Assembly (NCBI RefSeq): GCF_000720765.1
Contig: NZ_JODC01000015.1
Coordinates: 186,001-250,000 of the forward strand
Reading direction: 5' to 3'
DNA length: 64,000 bases
Source: Streptomyces sp. NRRL S-646
GTDB taxonomy: Bacteria > Actinomycetota > Actinomycetes > Streptomycetales > Streptomycetaceae
The translations under genes and the position numbers were made by a program. Below the pieces are notes generated by a model that was given only the letters and a program-made list of their open reading frames with translations, made no database searches and was not told the origin of the DNA. Shown piece after piece: positions 41,665 to 49,455 of this stretch (its first letter is position 1; each line of letters begins with the position of its first letter).

Positions 41665-42771
41665 GTGACGGCAGACGAGAACGTGGCGGCGGACGGTATC
41701 CGAGGGACGGCACAGGGCACCGCCCCGGTACCCCTCTCCGTGCTGGACCTGGTCACCGTCGGCGCCGGGCGCACGGCCAGCGATGCCCTCCGTACCAGCG
41801 TGGCACTGTCCCGCCTCGCAGAGAACCGTGGCTTCCACCGGTACTGGGTCGCCGAGCACCACTCCATGCCGGGCGTCGCCTCCTCGTCCCCCGCCGTGAT
41901 CCTCGCCCACCTCGCCGCCCACACCGAACGCATCCGGCTCGGCTCCGGCGGTGTCATGCTCCCCAACCACGCGCCGCTCGTCATCGCCGAGCAGTTCGGC
42001 ACGCTGGAGGCCATGGCTCCGGGCCGCATCGACCTGGGCCTCGGCCGCGCCCCCGGCACGGACGGCGCCACCGCCGCGGCCCTGCGTCGCACGGACCGCC
42101 TGAACGAGGGCGCCGACGACTTCCCCGAGCAGCTGGCGGAGCTCACCCGCTTCCTGGACGACGACTTCCCGGACGGTCACCCGTACCGCCGTATCCACGC
42201 CGTGCCCGGCCCGATCCAGTCGACCTCGCCCGGCGGTGTCCAGTCCCCCCACCGTCCGCCGCTGTGGCTGCTCGGCTCCTCCGGCTTCAGTGCCCGCCTG
42301 GCCGGCGTCCTCGGCCTGCCCTTCGCCTTCGCGCACCACTTCTCGGCGCAGAACACCATCCCGGCGCTGGACCTGTACCGCGAGTCCTTCCGGCCCTCCG
42401 CCGTCCTGGACGCCCCCTACGCCCTCATCGGCGTCTCCGCGCTCGCCACCGACGACGAGAAGGAGGCCCGCCGCCAGGTCCTGGCCGCCGCCCTCAACAT
42501 GGTCCGCCTGCGCACCGGCCGCCCCGGCCTCGTCCCGACCCCCGAGGAGGCCGAGGCCTACGAATTCAGCCCGATGGAGCGGGAGTTCGTCGACTCCTGG
42601 AACGCCAACGTCATCCACGGCACCCCGGACGAGGTCCGCACCGGCCTCGACGACCTCCAGAAGCGCACCGGCGCCGACGAGTTGATGATCACAGGCAACG
42701 CCCACAGCGGAGACGTACGACTGCGCTCGTACGAACTCATCGCGGAGGCTTACGGCTTCCCGACCACCTGA
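41665..42771 (+). CDS. LLM-class flavin-dependent oxidoreductase
   Basis: This encodes 368 residues. [19 protein letters not shown] and [28 protein letters not shown] are the luciferase-like monooxygenase signatures of the MsnO8/YhbW subgroup, followed by LGRAPGTDG and the C-terminal [10 protein letters not shown]. It uses reduced flavin and oxygen to oxidise an unknown substrate. AGGAGG (41650-41655) lies 9 nt before GTG 41665 but is buried in a 14-bp hairpin, so translation is probably regulated. It is monocistronic. Confidence 0.85.
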   Translation: MTADENVAADGIRGTAQGTAPVPLSVLDLVTVGAGRTASDALRTSVALSRLAENRGFHRYWVAEHHSMPGVASSSPAVILAHLAAHTERIRLGSGGVMLPNHAPLVIAEQFGTLEAMAPGRIDLGLGRAPGTDGATAAALRRTDRLNEGADDFPEQLAELTRFLDDDFPDGHPYRRIHAVPGPIQSTSPGGVQSPHRPPLWLLGSSGFSARLAGVLGLPFAFAHHFSAQNTIPALDLYRESFRPSAVLDAPYALIGVSALATDDEKEARRQVLAAALNMVRLRTGRPGLVPTPEEAEAYEFSPMEREFVDSWNANVIHGTPDEVRTGLDDLQKRTGADELMITGNAHSGDVRLRSYELIAEAYGFPTT

Positions 42772-43029
42772 TCCCGCTCGGGGCAGCGGGGCCAAGTGGT
42801 CCGGCGCCGTGATCCGGCCGGCAGGCCTCGGTGGAGGGCGGGTCGTCGTCCGTTTGATGTTGGGCGCGCGGCCGGGAGTGGGGTGGTTCGGTGGTGTGAT
42901 CACACAGCACGGCGGACAACCCGAAGACACACGCCAGCAGTTCACACGAACGCAGACCAATCCCCCCGGGGCCCCACCCAGACCTCCCGCCGGGTCGGGA
43001 CGGCGCTCGCGCGAACTGGCCTTGTGGGG

Positions 43030-44892
43030 CTACGAGTTGCCGATCAGGCGTTCCCCGGCCCGTGGTCGGGGGCCGAGCAGTTCGGAGATGCGGTCCGGTG
43101 ACACCGGTCGTGAATACAGCCACCCCTGGCCGGTGTCGCAGCCGATGCGTCGCAGGCGGGATGCCTGTGCCGATGTCTCCACGCACTCCGCGGTGACCGT
43201 GATGCCCAGGCGGTGGGCGAGCTGGATCATCGCCTCGACGACGACCTCGTCGGCCGGGTTCGGCGGGACGGCGCCCTCCTTGTCGCTCTCGTACTGGAAG
43301 CCCCGTACGAAGGAGCCGTCCAGCTTCAGGACCGACACCGGCAGCCGGCTGAGGTACGCCAGGTTCGAGTAGCCCGTGCCGAAGTCGTCGATCGCGATGC
43401 CGACGCCCATACCGCTGAGGGCCTGGAGGGCTTGCAGGGGGCGGCCCGCCGAGCCCATCACCGCGGACTCCGTGAGCTCCAGCTGGAGCAGATGGGGCGC
43501 GAGCCCGGTCTCGGCGAGCGTCTCGGCCACATCGGCCACCAGGTCCGAGTCCCAGACCTGACGCACCGCCACATTGACGCTCACGAACAACGGCGGCTCC
43601 TCCGGGTGGTCCACCTGCCAGCGACGCGCCTGGCGGCAGGCGGTGCGCAGGATCCAGCGGCCCAGTGGCACGATCGAGCCGTCTTCCTCCGCCAATCCGA
43701 TGAACCGATTCGGCGTCAGCATGCCGAACTGAGGATGGTTCCAACGGACCAGGGCTTCGACACCGCGCAGCCGCCCGTCCTCCATCCCCACCAACGGCTG
43801 GTATTCGAGAACGAATTCGTCGCGTTCAATGGCGGGGCGGAGTGTTGAGGCCAGGGCCTGGCGGGTCATGCGGTGGGCGTTGCGCTCCGGGTCGAAGAGC
43901 GTCCAGCGGGCCTTTCCGTCGGCCTTCGCCCAGTAGAGCGTGGTGTCGGCCGCCTGCATCAGGGCGGTGGCGGTGGTGTCGGCCGCGCGCCGCTCCACCA
44001 CACCGATCGACGCCGACACCGACACCCGCTGACCGGCGAGGTCGAACGGCGCCTGCACCGCCTCCAGCACCGCCTCCGCCAGCTCGGCGAGTTGCTCCGT
44101 GCCCGTGGAGTCCTCCACCAGCAGGGCGAACTCGTCGCCGCCGAGTCTCGCCACCAGCGGTGCGCTCGTTCTGCCGTAACCCGCCTCGTCGGCGCAGCGC
44201 GTGAGGCGTTCGGCCACAGCGGCCAGCAGCCGGTCGCCGACGCGATGGCCGAGTGTGTCGTTGACGGCCTTGAAGCCGTCCAGGTCGAGATAGCACAGCC
44301 CGATCCGCCCGGTGCCGCTCTCCTCGTACGACTCCGCCTCCAGCGTGGCCGTAAGCCGCTCGAAGAACAGGGTGCGGTTGGGCAGCCGCGTCACCGGGTC
44401 GTGCATCTGCAAGTGCCTCAGCCGGCCCTGCAGTTCACGGTGGGCGCTGATGTCGGTGAGGCACACCAGGACGCACCCGTCCTGGCCGAGGGGGGTGACG
44501 GAGACCTGCACCCACACCGAATGCCCGTCGGGGTGCTTCAGCCGGCGCGTGCAGCGCAGCCTGGCCTCGCGGCCGCGCAGCACCTCGCGGTACGCGTGCC
44601 AGGTGCGGGCGTCGGACGCCAGGTCCACCAGGTCGGCGGCGAGGCGGCCGGCCAACTCCTCGGGTGCGCTGCCGAACAGGGCGCCGAACCCGTCGTTGGC
44701 GCTGACCACCAGCCCCTCGCGGTCGACGACCGCCATGGCCAGCGGCGCAGCCGTGAAGACCGAGCGGTACGCAGGCGACTCCGTGCGAGTCGTCAGCGGC
44801 TCGGTACGAGGAGACGCATAGTTGTTACTCTCTGTTACAGCGCCCCGGTCGAGGTCTGCCGCGGGCGCCGGCCCTTCGGACGTTCCGCTCAC
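43030..44892 (-). CDS. cdgA: PAS-GGDEF-EAL cyclic-di-GMP enzyme
   Basis: This encodes 620 residues from GTG 44892 (GGGAG about 7 nt upstream; a longer reading to 44973 is possible). A PAS domain (about 45-165) is followed by a GGDEF domain with intact RLGGDEF and an EAL domain with VEALVRW, the E of QLELTES, DDFGTGYSNL and the K of VLKLDGSF. Both cyclase and phosphodiesterase sites look active. The domain order and location fit S. coelicolor CdgA (SCO2817 from memory), a BldD target that controls development through cyclic di-GMP. A BldD-like box lies within the early codons. Confidence 0.85.
   Translation of the reverse strand: MSGTSEGPAPAADLDRGAVTESNNYASPRTEPLTTRTESPAYRSVFTAAPLAMAVVDREGLVVSANDGFGALFGSAPEELAGRLAADLVDLASDARTWHAYREVLRGREARLRCTRRLKHPDGHSVWVQVSVTPLGQDGCVLVCLTDISAHRELQGRLRHLQMHDPVTRLPNRTLFFERLTATLEAESYEESGTGRIGLCYLDLDGFKAVNDTLGHRVGDRLLAAVAERLTRCADEAGYGRTSAPLVARLGGDEFALLVEDSTGTEQLAELAEAVLEAVQAPFDLAGQRVSVSASIGVVERRAADTTATALMQAADTTLYWAKADGKARWTLFDPERNAHRMTRQALASTLRPAIERDEFVLEYQPLVGMEDGRLRGVEALVRWNHPQFGMLTPNRFIGLAEEDGSIVPLGRWILRTACRQARRWQVDHPEEPPLFVSVNVAVRQVWDSDLVADVAETLAETGLAPHLLQLELTESAVMGSAGRPLQALQALSGMGVGIAIDDFGTGYSNLAYLSRLPVSVLKLDGSFVRGFQYESDKEGAVPPNPADEVVVEAMIQLAHRLGITVTAECVETSAQASRLRRIGCDTGQGWLYSRPVSPDRISELLGPRPRAGERLIGNS
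44824..44838. promoter_or_regulatory. BldD-like box at cdgA
   Basis: GTTACTCTCTGTTAC fits the BldD consensus nTnACnC(A/T)GnGTnAn with one mismatch at the ninth base. It lies about 55 nt downstream of the chosen cdgA start, inside the coding region, a position also known for BldD. Confidence 0.6.
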
Positions 44893-45207
44893 CGCTCGCT
44901 CCCGCAGTGCACTCGATCTCTGTCCGTGCCGGAAAGTGTGCCGATCATAGAGGCAGACCCGAGGGCCTTCCACCCCACGCCCAGTGTCCCGGATCGGGCG
45001 GCACTTCTGACAGATCGTTTCTGCCCGCGGCTGGACGGGTCGTTGGGGCGCCTGACCGCTTGTGACGTTCCGTGAGCGTTTCGGGGGTGTCGGCTCTGAT
45101 CGGGCCTCGTGGCCGAGTCACTCTTCTGGGGCAGGCGAACAGGGCGTAATACGACAAACTGACTCAGGCTGGGTGCGGTGTCCCGAGTACCGCCCCCGGA
45201 GGTCCCT
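44893..45207. other. divergent promoter region of cdgA and the M6 protease gene
   Basis: This 315-bp gap lies between divergent genes and must hold both promoters. I see no clear -10/-35 pair, repeat or conserved small frame in it. Confidence 0.4.
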
Positions 45208-46491
45208 GTGCCGTGTCAGTCCCCCCTCAAGGATTTCAGGGGTTCCCGACTGCGCAGCACCGCCGCCGTGTTCACCACCCTGTCGGCGCTCGCCGCGACC
45301 TCGCTGGTGACCGGGCCGTCGATCGCCGAACCGTTCTCGGCGGTGCCGTGCGCACTGCAGCGCACCGACGCCCATCACTCGGAGGGCCTCGACACCTGGA
45401 ACGCCGCATATCCGCGGCCGACCCGTGCGCTGAACGCCGTGATGATCTTCCTTTCCTTCCCGGACGCCGTCCCGCGGACCACGCCCGCCCAGCTGACCGC
45501 CGACCACTTCCCGGCCACCAGCCGCTACTTCGAACGCGCCTCCTACGGCAGGTTCACCCTCCATCCGCATCCGCTGCGGCACTGGATCCGGATGCCGAGG
45601 CCGTCCACGGCGTACGCCATGAAGCGGGACTGGAACGCCGAGCACCGGTCCGCATACCTGCACGACGCGCTCGCCGTCGCCGACCCGCAGGTCGACTTCT
45701 CCCGCTACGACATCGTCTACTTCGTCGCCGACCCGGACGCGCCCGGCGTGGACTCGGACGCGACGAAGGTCGTCAACCTGGACACTCCGCTCAGGGCCGA
45801 CGGCACGGACATCCGCCGGGTCGTGACGGTGTTCGAGAAGCACCCGCCGGACCGGCTTGTGCTGGCCCACGAGACCGGACATGTCTTCGACCTGCCGGAT
45901 CTGTACCACCGGCCCGACGACGGCAAGGGCGACTGGGACACCTATGTCGGGGACTGGGACCTGATGGGCAGCCAGTTCGGGCTGGCACCTGATCTGTTCG
46001 GCTGGCACAAGTGGAAGCTGGGGTGGCTGGCGCCGCGGCAGGTGGTGTGTGTGCGGGAGGCGGGCGTCACGCGGCTGACGCTGGAGCCGCTGGGTGCCTC
46101 GCCGGGGGCCGCGGTCGGGGGGGTGGCGGGGCCGCCGGCCTTCGGGCTCGGGCGCGGCGTGAAGCTCGCGGTGGTGCGGACCGGCCACGACAGCGTGCTC
46201 GCCTTCGAGGCGCGCGGGCCGGTCGGCAACGATACGGCGGCCTGCCGGTCGGGGATCCTCGTGTACCGGGTGCGCGGCGGTGCGCAGTCCGGCGGCGGCC
46301 CGATCGAGGTGATCGACGCCCACCCGCACACGGAGGCGTGCTGGGAGAACTCCGTCTATCCACCCCTCGCGGACGCCCCGGTCGCCCTGGGCGAGACCTT
46401 CACAGTTCCGGGGGAGGGGATCCGGGTGGACGTGGAGGGGCGGCGGACGGTTTCGGGTGCGTGGACGGTGAAGATCACAGCCGACGGGTGA
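45208..46491 (+). CDS. secreted M6-family metalloprotease
   Basis: This encodes 427 residues from GTG 45208, which has GGAGG 5 nt upstream. A signal peptide runs to about residue 40 (FTTLSALAATSLVTGPSIA). The catalytic zinc motif LAHETGHVFDLPDLY and the later WDLMGSQFGLAPD with its Met-turn mark the immune-inhibitor-A (M6) family. It degrades proteins outside the cell. The C-terminal 130 residues are a beta domain. The stop codon lies at the edge of the tandem GC-rich repeat that follows. Confidence 0.85.
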   Translation: MPCQSPLKDFRGSRLRSTAAVFTTLSALAATSLVTGPSIAEPFSAVPCALQRTDAHHSEGLDTWNAAYPRPTRALNAVMIFLSFPDAVPRTTPAQLTADHFPATSRYFERASYGRFTLHPHPLRHWIRMPRPSTAYAMKRDWNAEHRSAYLHDALAVADPQVDFSRYDIVYFVADPDAPGVDSDATKVVNLDTPLRADGTDIRRVVTVFEKHPPDRLVLAHETGHVFDLPDLYHRPDDGKGDWDTYVGDWDLMGSQFGLAPDLFGWHKWKLGWLAPRQVVCVREAGVTRLTLEPLGASPGAAVGGVAGPPAFGLGRGVKLAVVRTGHDSVLAFEARGPVGNDTAACRSGILVYRVRGGAQSGGGPIEVIDAHPHTEACWENSVYPPLADAPVALGETFTVPGEGIRVDVEGRRTVSGAWTVKITADG

Positions 46492-46566
46492 CTTCTTCGC
46501 CCTGCGGTGACGGCAGCCACCGGTGAAGCGGGGCGGCGGAGCCCTCGCCGCGCGCGGTCTCAAGGA

Positions 46567-46766
46567 CGGGGGCCGGCTTCTTCACCCTGCGGCCACGACA
46601 GCCGCCGGTGTATGGGGGGTGTGGGTGGCGAAGCCCCCACAACGCGCGGCGAAGCCGCGCAAAAACAACGATGGCGAGACCGGTTCGCGCTTTCCGCGAA
46701 CATGCCTCGCCATCGCCATCGTGCGCCGCCAGGGACTCGAACCCCGGACCCGCTGATTAAGAGTCA
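46567..46766. repeat. direct repeat module Y ending in the 3' half of tRNA-Lys
   Basis: This is the second copy of the 200-bp module at 30431 (9 substitutions). 46721-46766 is identical to 46 bp of the tRNA-Lys 3' half. GC-rich units like those at 30215-30492 precede it from 46488. The tRNA part runs directly into the coding region of the prim-pol-like gene and supplies its C-terminal tail. Confidence 0.85.
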
Positions 46767-47271
46767 CGGCCGCCCAGAGCAGGATCTCGGGGCCCGGCAG
46801 CCAGGGATGACGGGTGTCCGGAGCGACCAGCCAGCGGGAGTCGGGGGAGGCCGGCGGGGTGGGCGCGAGCAGGGGTGGGACGGTCACCGCGTCGCCGTTG
46901 CCGTGGCACAGCAGTGGCGGGATCGCTCCCGTGCGGCCGAACTCCTCCCAGCGCAGCAGCGAGGGCAGCCGCTGGGCCGTGCCGGGCGCGGCGAACAGGA
47001 GCATCCGGCCCCGGAAGGACGCCACCGGACCGGAGCCCGGCCCCTCGTCCCACAGCCGGTCGACCATCCGGCGCGCGAAGACCGCGGGCGCACTGACGAC
47101 GTCGAAGGCCGTGCCGCACGGGAGCACCACCGGGGCGTCGGCGTGCTCCTTCCAGAGGGCGAGTGTGCTGCGCGGATACGCCCCTGCCGAGGCGAGCCAG
47201 GCGGCTCCGTCCGCGGTGACTCCGCTGATGTCGTAGCGGTCGGAGAACAGGTCGGTGCGTTCGCTGCTCAT
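46582..47271 (-). CDS. prim-pol-like protein with tRNA-derived C-terminal tail
   Basis: This encodes 229 residues from ATG 47271. Residues 1-165 (SDRYDISGVTADGAAWLASA, VLPCGTAFDVVSAPAVFARR, WLVAPDTRHPWLPGPEILLW) resemble the N-terminal part of the bifunctional primase/polymerase family that is common and short in Streptomyces; the role of these short forms is unknown. After ILLWAAV the sequence LNQRVRGSSPWRRTMAM and the rest (about 60 residues) are translated from module Y, that is from tRNA-Lys sequence and its terminator. The original C-terminus has been replaced. Whether the tail is tolerated or the gene is dying is not clear. Confidence 0.6.
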   Translation of the reverse strand: MSSERTDLFSDRYDISGVTADGAAWLASAGAYPRSTLALWKEHADAPVVLPCGTAFDVVSAPAVFARRMVDRLWDEGPGSGPVASFRGRMLLFAAPGTAQRLPSLLRWEEFGRTGAIPPLLCHGNGDAVTVPPLLAPTPPASPDSRWLVAPDTRHPWLPGPEILLWAAVTLNQRVRGSSPWRRTMAMARHVRGKREPVSPSLFLRGFAARCGGFATHTPHTPAAVVAAG

Positions 47272-47392
47272 GACATCTATGTCTACCGGCTGTGAACGCA
47301 CCGCTCCCGACAGTTGCCGGAAACCGGGACAGGTGGGAGAGGGGAGGAGTATCTTGCCCGCCTGGCATATGCCAAAGCGAAGCGGACCGTGT

Positions 47393-47758
47393 TCACACCG
47401 GGTCCGCGGAGCCCCGCCCTTCGGCCCCGCTCATCAGGTCCCGTCCGTACTCGACCATCTTCTTGGCATAGTCCTCGGTCCACTCGGCGCGTTCCGCGAT
47501 GTCCGCCGGCGTCAGCCGGTCGAACCGCCGCGGGTCCGCCAGCTGCGCGGCCGCCATCGCCTGGAACTCCACCGCCCGGTCGGCCGCGGCGCGGAACGCC
47601 TGCGCCAGCTCCGTGGAGCGGGCCAGCAGCGCCCGCGGATCGTCGATCGACTCCAGGTCGAAGAAGTGCTCAGGGTCGGAGGCCGCCTCCGCGGGCTCGA
47701 AGAGCAGGGGCGCGGGGCGTAGCCGCGGTTCGTTCCGACGCGGCGTGGGCTCCGCCAT
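47393..47758 (-). CDS. small helical protein of unknown function
   Basis: This encodes 121 residues with no signal peptide. It is mostly helical and rich in Ala, Glu and Arg, with FDLESIDDPRALLARSTELA and TPADIAERAEWTEDYAKKMV. I do not recognise a family. GAGGAGGAG immediately before ATG 47758 supports the start. It lies between the prim-pol-like gene and the helicase module, all on the minus strand, but the gaps of over 100 bp do not suggest one operon. Confidence 0.6.
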   Translation of the reverse strand: MAEPTPRRNEPRLRPAPLLFEPAEAASDPEHFFDLESIDDPRALLARSTELAQAFRAAADRAVEFQAMAAAQLADPRRFDRLTPADIAERAEWTEDYAKKMVEYGRDLMSGAEGRGSADPV

Positions 47759-47906
47759 GTCTTCTCCTCCTCGTACGTCGCGATCGACCCGTCCAGGGAC
47801 CGGGCCACCGTCCATTGTCCCGCGGCCACGCAAGTGGGCCCGGGACCCCGGGTCTCTCAAGGTCGGAACGCCACCCGATGTTCCCCGAGCCGGGCCGGCA
47901 CCGCGG

Positions 47907-49271
47907 TCACGGCTGCCAGCCCACCCGGTGCTCGGCCAGCCGTGCCAGCACCGCGTGGTTGGCCTCCCAGCCGTCCGGGAACTTCACCAGCGTTCCCAGC
48001 TGCACCGGCTCCGTGGACGGGTAGTCGTCCAGGAGCTCGCTCACCCCCGCCCGGCAGACCACGATGCATGCGTGGCGGTGGCGGGAGGCGAGGACGCACA
48101 GGCGGCCTGTTTCCAGGTGGAAGGCGGTGGCGTCGGGGCGGCCGGAGAGGGGGTGGAGGACCACCGTGACGTCGTATTCGCGGCCTTGGAGGCGGTTCGC
48201 CGTGTCGACCGTGACGTCCATGACCCCCAGCTCCGCGAGTGCCGCGCGGACGGCCGCCGCCTGGTCGCGGTGAGCCGTGCCGACGGCGATCCGGTCCGCG
48301 GTCAGCGGCGCGGGCTCCTCGGGCGCGCGCTCCGAGGTCGCCGCACCGCCTCGGTCCAGCAGCCGCCGTACGACGGTCGCCACCGCCCGCACCGCCTCGG
48401 GGTCGGTGCGCGGGGTGTGCCGGGCGGGCAGCTCCAGCAGGCCCCAGCCCGACTCGGCCGCCTCGTCGATCACCCGGTCGGGGCCGGAGCCGTCGGACGG
48501 GACGGCGAAGGAGAGGCCGCGGTCGCCGTGGTCCGTGCCGCTGCGGAAGGGCGTGTACGGGTAGAAGGCGTCCGAGACCAGGGGAGCCGCGGAGGCCGGG
48601 AGGCGCCAGGACACCGGCAGGCGGTGCTGCGGCAGGTCGGGGTTGTGGGCCAGGAGGGTGGTCACGGCGGAGGCCGAGGGGTCGTACGACAGCCCCGCCC
48701 ACTGCTCGCTGCCCACGATGGAGAAGGGGTCGAGCTGGCCCGGGTCGCCCACGAAGAGTGCCCGCTCGAACAGCCCCGCCACGGCGAGCAGCGCGTCCGA
48801 GCGCATCTGGTACGCCTCGTCCACGATGGCGTGCCGCCACGGCTCGTCGACCTTCACATGCGCCCACTTCGCGGCCGTGGAGACGACGACCGAGAGGCCG
48901 CTCAGGTCGCCCGCCTTCGCCGACTTGCGGACGTTCGGCAGGTCGTCGAGCGCCTTGTCGTAGGGGTCCGTGTCGCTGCTGTGGAGACGGCCGACGGGGA
49001 GTTCCCCGTTCTTCTCCGCGAGCCGCAGCACGAGGTCGTCGACCTGGGCGTTCGTCTGGGCGACGATCATCAACGGGCGTCCCGCATCGGCCAGTTCGAG
49101 GGCCGCACGGACGACGAGCGTGGACTTTCCGGCACCCGGCGGGGAGTCGACGACCACGCCCCGGTGGGTGCCGTGCAGGGTGTCGCGGAGGATGGCGTCG
49201 GTGGCCTCGGCGGCCAGGGCGCTGGGGTCGGGCGGAGCTTCCCGAGTGCGGCTCGTCACTGGTTGTGCCAT
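47907..49271 (-). CDS. UPF1-like superfamily 1 helicase
   Basis: This encodes 454 residues. Walker A is VVDSPPGAGKSTLVVRAA (about 38-55), IVAQTNAQVDDLV is motif Ia, AIVDEAYQM is the DE box, VGDPGQLDPF is motif III, and VDTANRLQGREYDVTVV and LASRHRHACIVVC are motifs V and VI. The set matches AAA_11/AAA_12 (UPF1/IGHMBP2-like) helicases, but the protein lacks the usual N-terminal barrel, which may be supplied by the upstream gene. It lies 184 bp downstream of that gene and ends a three-gene nuclease-helicase cluster. No clear ribosome binding site at ATG 49271. Confidence 0.75.
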   Translation of the reverse strand: MAQPVTSRTREAPPDPSALAAEATDAILRDTLHGTHRGVVVDSPPGAGKSTLVVRAALELADAGRPLMIVAQTNAQVDDLVLRLAEKNGELPVGRLHSSDTDPYDKALDDLPNVRKSAKAGDLSGLSVVVSTAAKWAHVKVDEPWRHAIVDEAYQMRSDALLAVAGLFERALFVGDPGQLDPFSIVGSEQWAGLSYDPSASAVTTLLAHNPDLPQHRLPVSWRLPASAAPLVSDAFYPYTPFRSGTDHGDRGLSFAVPSDGSGPDRVIDEAAESGWGLLELPARHTPRTDPEAVRAVATVVRRLLDRGGAATSERAPEEPAPLTADRIAVGTAHRDQAAAVRAALAELGVMDVTVDTANRLQGREYDVTVVLHPLSGRPDATAFHLETGRLCVLASRHRHACIVVCRAGVSELLDDYPSTEPVQLGTLVKFPDGWEANHAVLARLAEHRVGWQP

Positions 49272-49455
49272 TCGGGTGACGGATGGTAGTGCCGTCGCGT
49301 GCTGAGCGAGAACCAAGCCAGCACAGCAACCTCCAATCTCTGGGGAAACCGGGCTGGTTCCAACCCGGCTGGTGTTGATCGCGGAAGACTCGTTCGCTCG
49401 CCGAGCGATCGAGCAGCGTGAGCCAGGAATCCGTCTCGTTCGCGGGATGGAGGGT

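Noticed and set aside
30632..46720. Integrative element between tRNA-derived direct repeats
   Set aside because: No integrase, excisionase, replication or transfer gene is present, and the content (ehu-type transporter, cdgA, M6 protease) looks like ordinary Streptomyces core. The repeats are reported, but an active element is not claimed.
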